Positions 33,646 to 36,162 of a stretch of DNA of 36,162 bases are shown piece after piece. This stretch comes from Melioribacter sp. (GTDB lineage: Bacteria > Bacteroidota > Ignavibacteria > Ignavibacteriales > Melioribacteraceae), in the NCBI GenBank assembly GCA_003155655.1, contig PMDS01000137.1:1-36162 (forward strand), in the 5' to 3' direction. Position 1 is the first letter of the stretch, and each line of letters begins with the position of its first letter. Under the pieces are notes generated by a model. The model was not told the origin of the DNA. It did not search any database and worked only from the letters and a program-made list of their open reading frames with translations. The position numbers were made by a program, and so were the translations under genes.

Positions 33646-34653
33646 GTGGGAATGCAAAAATTATTAGATTTAATTGAAAAATATAAAAGGGGTGAATGTT
33701 CGCCTCAAGAAAAAGATTTACTGGAAAGTTATCTCGAATCATTTCAGAATAATCACAACGAATGGATTCAAACCGAAATGGGAGATCAAGGCAAAGTAGA
33801 TGAAAAAATATATTCCGAGATAATGAAGAACATCAATAAAGGAAAAAATGATTATTTCACTAAAGCATTCTTATCGCCTTCATTACTTAAAATTGCCGCC
33901 TCCATTATTTTTTTCATGATCATGGCTACAGGAATTTTATATAAATCAGGAATATTTGAGCATAAAGCAGGCTCTCCTGTTTGGTATGAAAAAGTTACCT
34001 CGTCTGGTGAAAAATCCATAATTACCTTTTCAGATGGTTCTATTATTACCCTGAATGCCGGTAGCAAATTAAAATATCCAGCTCAGTTTGATGACGTTAA
34101 TAGAGAAGTCTACCTGGAGGGTGAAGCTTTTTTTGAAGTGCATCATGATACTAGTCATCCATTCATTGTGCATTCTGAAAACCTCTTGACTACAGTATTG
34201 GGAACTATTTTTGACGTATCTGCATACCACGAGAATAAAACTATCGTGGTTTCTTTGTTGGGGGGCAAGGTAAAAGTCTTAAAAGACGAAAAAGAAAAAG
34301 CAGATGAAATCGCTATTCTTAAACCCAAAGAACAACTGTTATATAATAAAGAAAAGAATTTAAGTTCGTTCGAACAATTTGATTCTTTAAAAGTTGTTGG
34401 TTGGAAAGACAACATTTATAAATTTGAGAATGATCCTTTGGGCAAGGTGTTATCCCAACTTGAAAGAGCGTTCGGTGTAAAATTTAGTTTATACGACAAT
34501 TCGGTCTTAGCACAAAAAATTACAACAAAATTCGAAAAAAAATCGCTTAAGACAGTTGCTGAAGTTATTAAAAGTTTAACCGGGTTAGATTATAAAATAG
34601 ATAAAGAAAATGATGGCATAACAGAGGTTTTATTTTTTAAAGATATAAAATAA
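33646..34653 (+). CDS. FecR-family anti-sigma factor
   Basis: 335 residues. A short cytoplasmic N-terminal segment (1-79) that would contact the sigma factor, one transmembrane helix at about 80-99 (LLKIAASIIFFMIMATGILY), a periplasmic FecR domain at about 115-215 (SDGSIITLNAGSKLKYP, REVYLEGEAFFEVHHD, FIVHSENLLTTVLGTIFDV) and a C-terminal DUF4974-like STN-type domain at about 262-330 (NDPLGKVLSQLERAFGVKF). The start could be GTG 33646 or ATG 33652; AAGAGAA is better spaced for GTG. It lies 131 bp after the sigma gene and 97 bp before the receptor. Confidence 0.92.
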   Translation: MGMQKLLDLIEKYKRGECSPQEKDLLESYLESFQNNHNEWIQTEMGDQGKVDEKIYSEIMKNINKGKNDYFTKAFLSPSLLKIAASIIFFMIMATGILYKSGIFEHKAGSPVWYEKVTSSGEKSIITFSDGSIITLNAGSKLKYPAQFDDVNREVYLEGEAFFEVHHDTSHPFIVHSENLLTTVLGTIFDVSAYHENKTIVVSLLGGKVKVLKDEKEKADEIAILKPKEQLLYNKEKNLSSFEQFDSLKVVGWKDNIYKFENDPLGKVLSQLERAFGVKFSLYDNSVLAQKITTKFEKKSLKTVAEVIKSLTGLDYKIDKENDGITEVLFFKDIK

Positions 34654-34750
34654 TCTTTTATTTTATCGAAATATGCATTTAATGTAAAATGAAAAAATTT
34701 TAATAGATAATAAAAATATAAATGGATGTCTTTCTCAAGTTTATTATTAT

Positions 34751-36162
34751 ATGGTAAATAGAATTTTGGGAACAACGAAACCAGCTATATCTTATTCTTT
34801 TCTAAAGACTGTTTTTCTGTCATTTATACTTAGCATTTCATTTGCTTATTATGTCAATGGACAAAATCATCCGGATTCGAAAGTTAGTTTGAAGGTTGCA
34901 AATATTCCGCTTGGCGAAGTTCTAAAGATATTGGAACTAAAAACAAATTTTACATTCAGTTATCTCAATGAAAAATTATCCCTGGATGAAAAAGTTACCT
35001 TAGATATAAAAGATGAAACATTGCTGCATATTCTTGAAATTCTATCAAATAAATATGATTTGGTTTTTAGCAAGATTAATAACATTATAACTGTTAAAAA
35101 GAATGAAGTAAAAAAAGAAAATATTAATGAAAAGAATAATCCGCATTCTTTTGGAACACTTAGAGGTACAGTTCGGGATTCTATAACTTCAGAAAATTTA
35201 CCTTACGCTAGTATTTATATCCGGGAAATAAATTCAGGTGCCAGTACCGATAATCGGGGATATTTTATAATTCCATCTATTCCTGCAAATAAAGAATATT
35301 TAGTAATTGTCTCATACGTAGGTTACTCACCTAAAAGGGTGAAGGTATTTATACATGAAAATGAAATTACCCATATTAATATTTATCTTAAAATGTCTAC
35401 CATTGAGATTGGCAATGTTTTAGTTACAGGCGAAAGAGAAAAAGAAGAAGAGGTAACAGTTCAAAAAATTTCAATAAGAGATATAGAGGATATGACTTTT
35501 GGTGTTGAGACAGATATAATGAGATCAATTCAACTACAACCCGGTGTTCAATCAGCAGGAGACGTTTCAGCCAGATATTATGTAAGAGGGGGTGCAAGTA
35601 ACGAAAATTTAGTACTTCTAAATGAAACTCCGATTTATAATCCTTTTCACGCTCTCGGAATCTTTAGTGTTATTGATCCCGACATGATCAATAGCATTGA
35701 ATTTTTTAAAGGTGGATTTGGTGCAAGGTATGATGGACGGCTTTCTTCTGTAATGGATATTATAACAAAAGACGGTAACAAGAATCACTTTGGGGCAACT
35801 GCTGCCGCAAGTCAGCTAACTGTTAAATCTGTCTTGGAAGGGCCTATACCTGATGGTTCTTTTATAATTACAGGACGGAAAAGTTATTCCAATGAAATAT
35901 TTAAAAAATTTACAGATAACAAAAGTATTCCGGTAGATTTTTATGATGCTTCTTTTAAGGTCAATTATTCCAATCCGGAATTTCTTCCGATTTCAAAATT
36001 CACATTCTTTGGGTTTATTAGTAAAGATAACATTAATTACAAAGATAATTTGCACGCCAGTTTTAATTGGGCAAATTCACATTTAGGTTTCAATTGGTTT
36101 ACAGCAACACAGAACAGTCCATTATTTGCCGAACTCACTTTATATTATTCAAAGTTTTCCGG
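34751..36162 (+). CDS. TonB-dependent receptor with STN domain, 3' end missing
   Basis: The frame is open from ATG 34751 to the window edge, giving 470 visible residues. Residues 1-38 are a signal peptide ending FAYYVNGQ. About 44-117 is an STN (secretin/TonB N-terminal) domain, the part that touches FecR in transducing receptors: SLKVANIPLGEVLKILELKT. About 136-215 is a carboxypeptidase-like regulatory fold (GTLRGTVRDSITSENLPYAS, YFIIPSIP, VSYVGYSPK). The plug spans about 236-340: MRSIQLQPGVQSAG, YYVRGGASNENLVLLNETPI, FFKGGFGARYDGRLSSVMDI. The barrel follows and is cut off. The ligand is unknown. Confidence 0.93.
   Translation, partial: MVNRILGTTKPAISYSFLKTVFLSFILSISFAYYVNGQNHPDSKVSLKVANIPLGEVLKILELKTNFTFSYLNEKLSLDEKVTLDIKDETLLHILEILSNKYDLVFSKINNIITVKKNEVKKENINEKNNPHSFGTLRGTVRDSITSENLPYASIYIREINSGASTDNRGYFIIPSIPANKEYLVIVSYVGYSPKRVKVFIHENEITHINIYLKMSTIEIGNVLVTGEREKEEEVTVQKISIRDIEDMTFGVETDIMRSIQLQPGVQSAGDVSARYYVRGGASNENLVLLNETPIYNPFHALGIFSVIDPDMINSIEFFKGGFGARYDGRLSSVMDIITKDGNKNHFGATAAASQLTVKSVLEGPIPDGSFIITGRKSYSNEIFKKFTDNKSIPVDFYDASFKVNYSNPEFLPISKFTFFGFISKDNINYKDNLHASFNWANSHLGFNWFTATQNSPLFAELTLYYSKFS

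Overview
This AT-rich window reads as chromosomal DNA from a member of the FCB group, most likely Ignavibacteriota or a neighbouring Bacteroidota lineage. The lineage call is inference. It rests on a sigma/FecR/TonB-receptor triad with STN, carboxypeptidase-like and DUF4974-type domains, several TTG and GTG starts, generally weak Shine-Dalgarno sites, and two promoter-like sites of the Bacteroidota TTTG / TAnnTTTG type. Most of the window is core metabolism. I see no CRISPR array, phage, transposase or insertion sequence.

Layout. 1-2012: 3' part of dnaK and an Hsp20 gene, closed by a long hairpin terminator. 2143-5012: a secreted M1-type metallopeptidase coupled to a multi-pass membrane protein. 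5025-6592: def and fmt, which handle formyl groups in translation; fmt carries a repeat-derived in-frame insertion. 6625-9458: a cystathionine beta-synthase-like enzyme, a DUF2442 protein and a Cys/Met-metabolism PLP enzyme, suggesting transsulfuration. 9512-15549: an extremely compact eight-gene run (pgeF, EamA transporter, folB, folK, deoxynucleoside kinase, small membrane protein, GT9 glycosyltransferase, Ppx/GppA-HD). 15765-23342: asnS followed by nuoJKLM, an SRPBCC protein and nuoN, the membrane arm of complex I. 23347-24282 (minus): an ArsR-DUF2087 regulator and a GIY-YIG protein, with twin operator-like repeats in front. 24471-28430: NAD(P)HX repair enzyme, VanZ-like protein, lone ABC ATPase and a YdcF-type protein. 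28523-30960: nusB, a UMF1-type MFS transporter and a convergent M50B-like protein. 31082-31309: tRNA-Gly(CCC) and tRNA-Val(UAC). 31310-32902: a gene-poor, hairpin-rich stretch around one small exported protein. 32903-36162: ECF sigma factor, FecR anti-sigma and the 5' part of a TonB-dependent receptor.

No clearly new multi-gene system is visible. The best leads are: (i) the repeat insertion inside fmt, related to an intergenic palindrome near 31.5 kb; (ii) inverted repeats placed at or just before the starts of four separate genes; (iii) twin 22-bp direct repeats framing the predicted arsR promoter; (iv) an SRPBCC gene inside the nuo cluster; (v) the signalling triad at the right edge; and (vi) a His-to-Tyr change at a metal-ligand position of PgeF.
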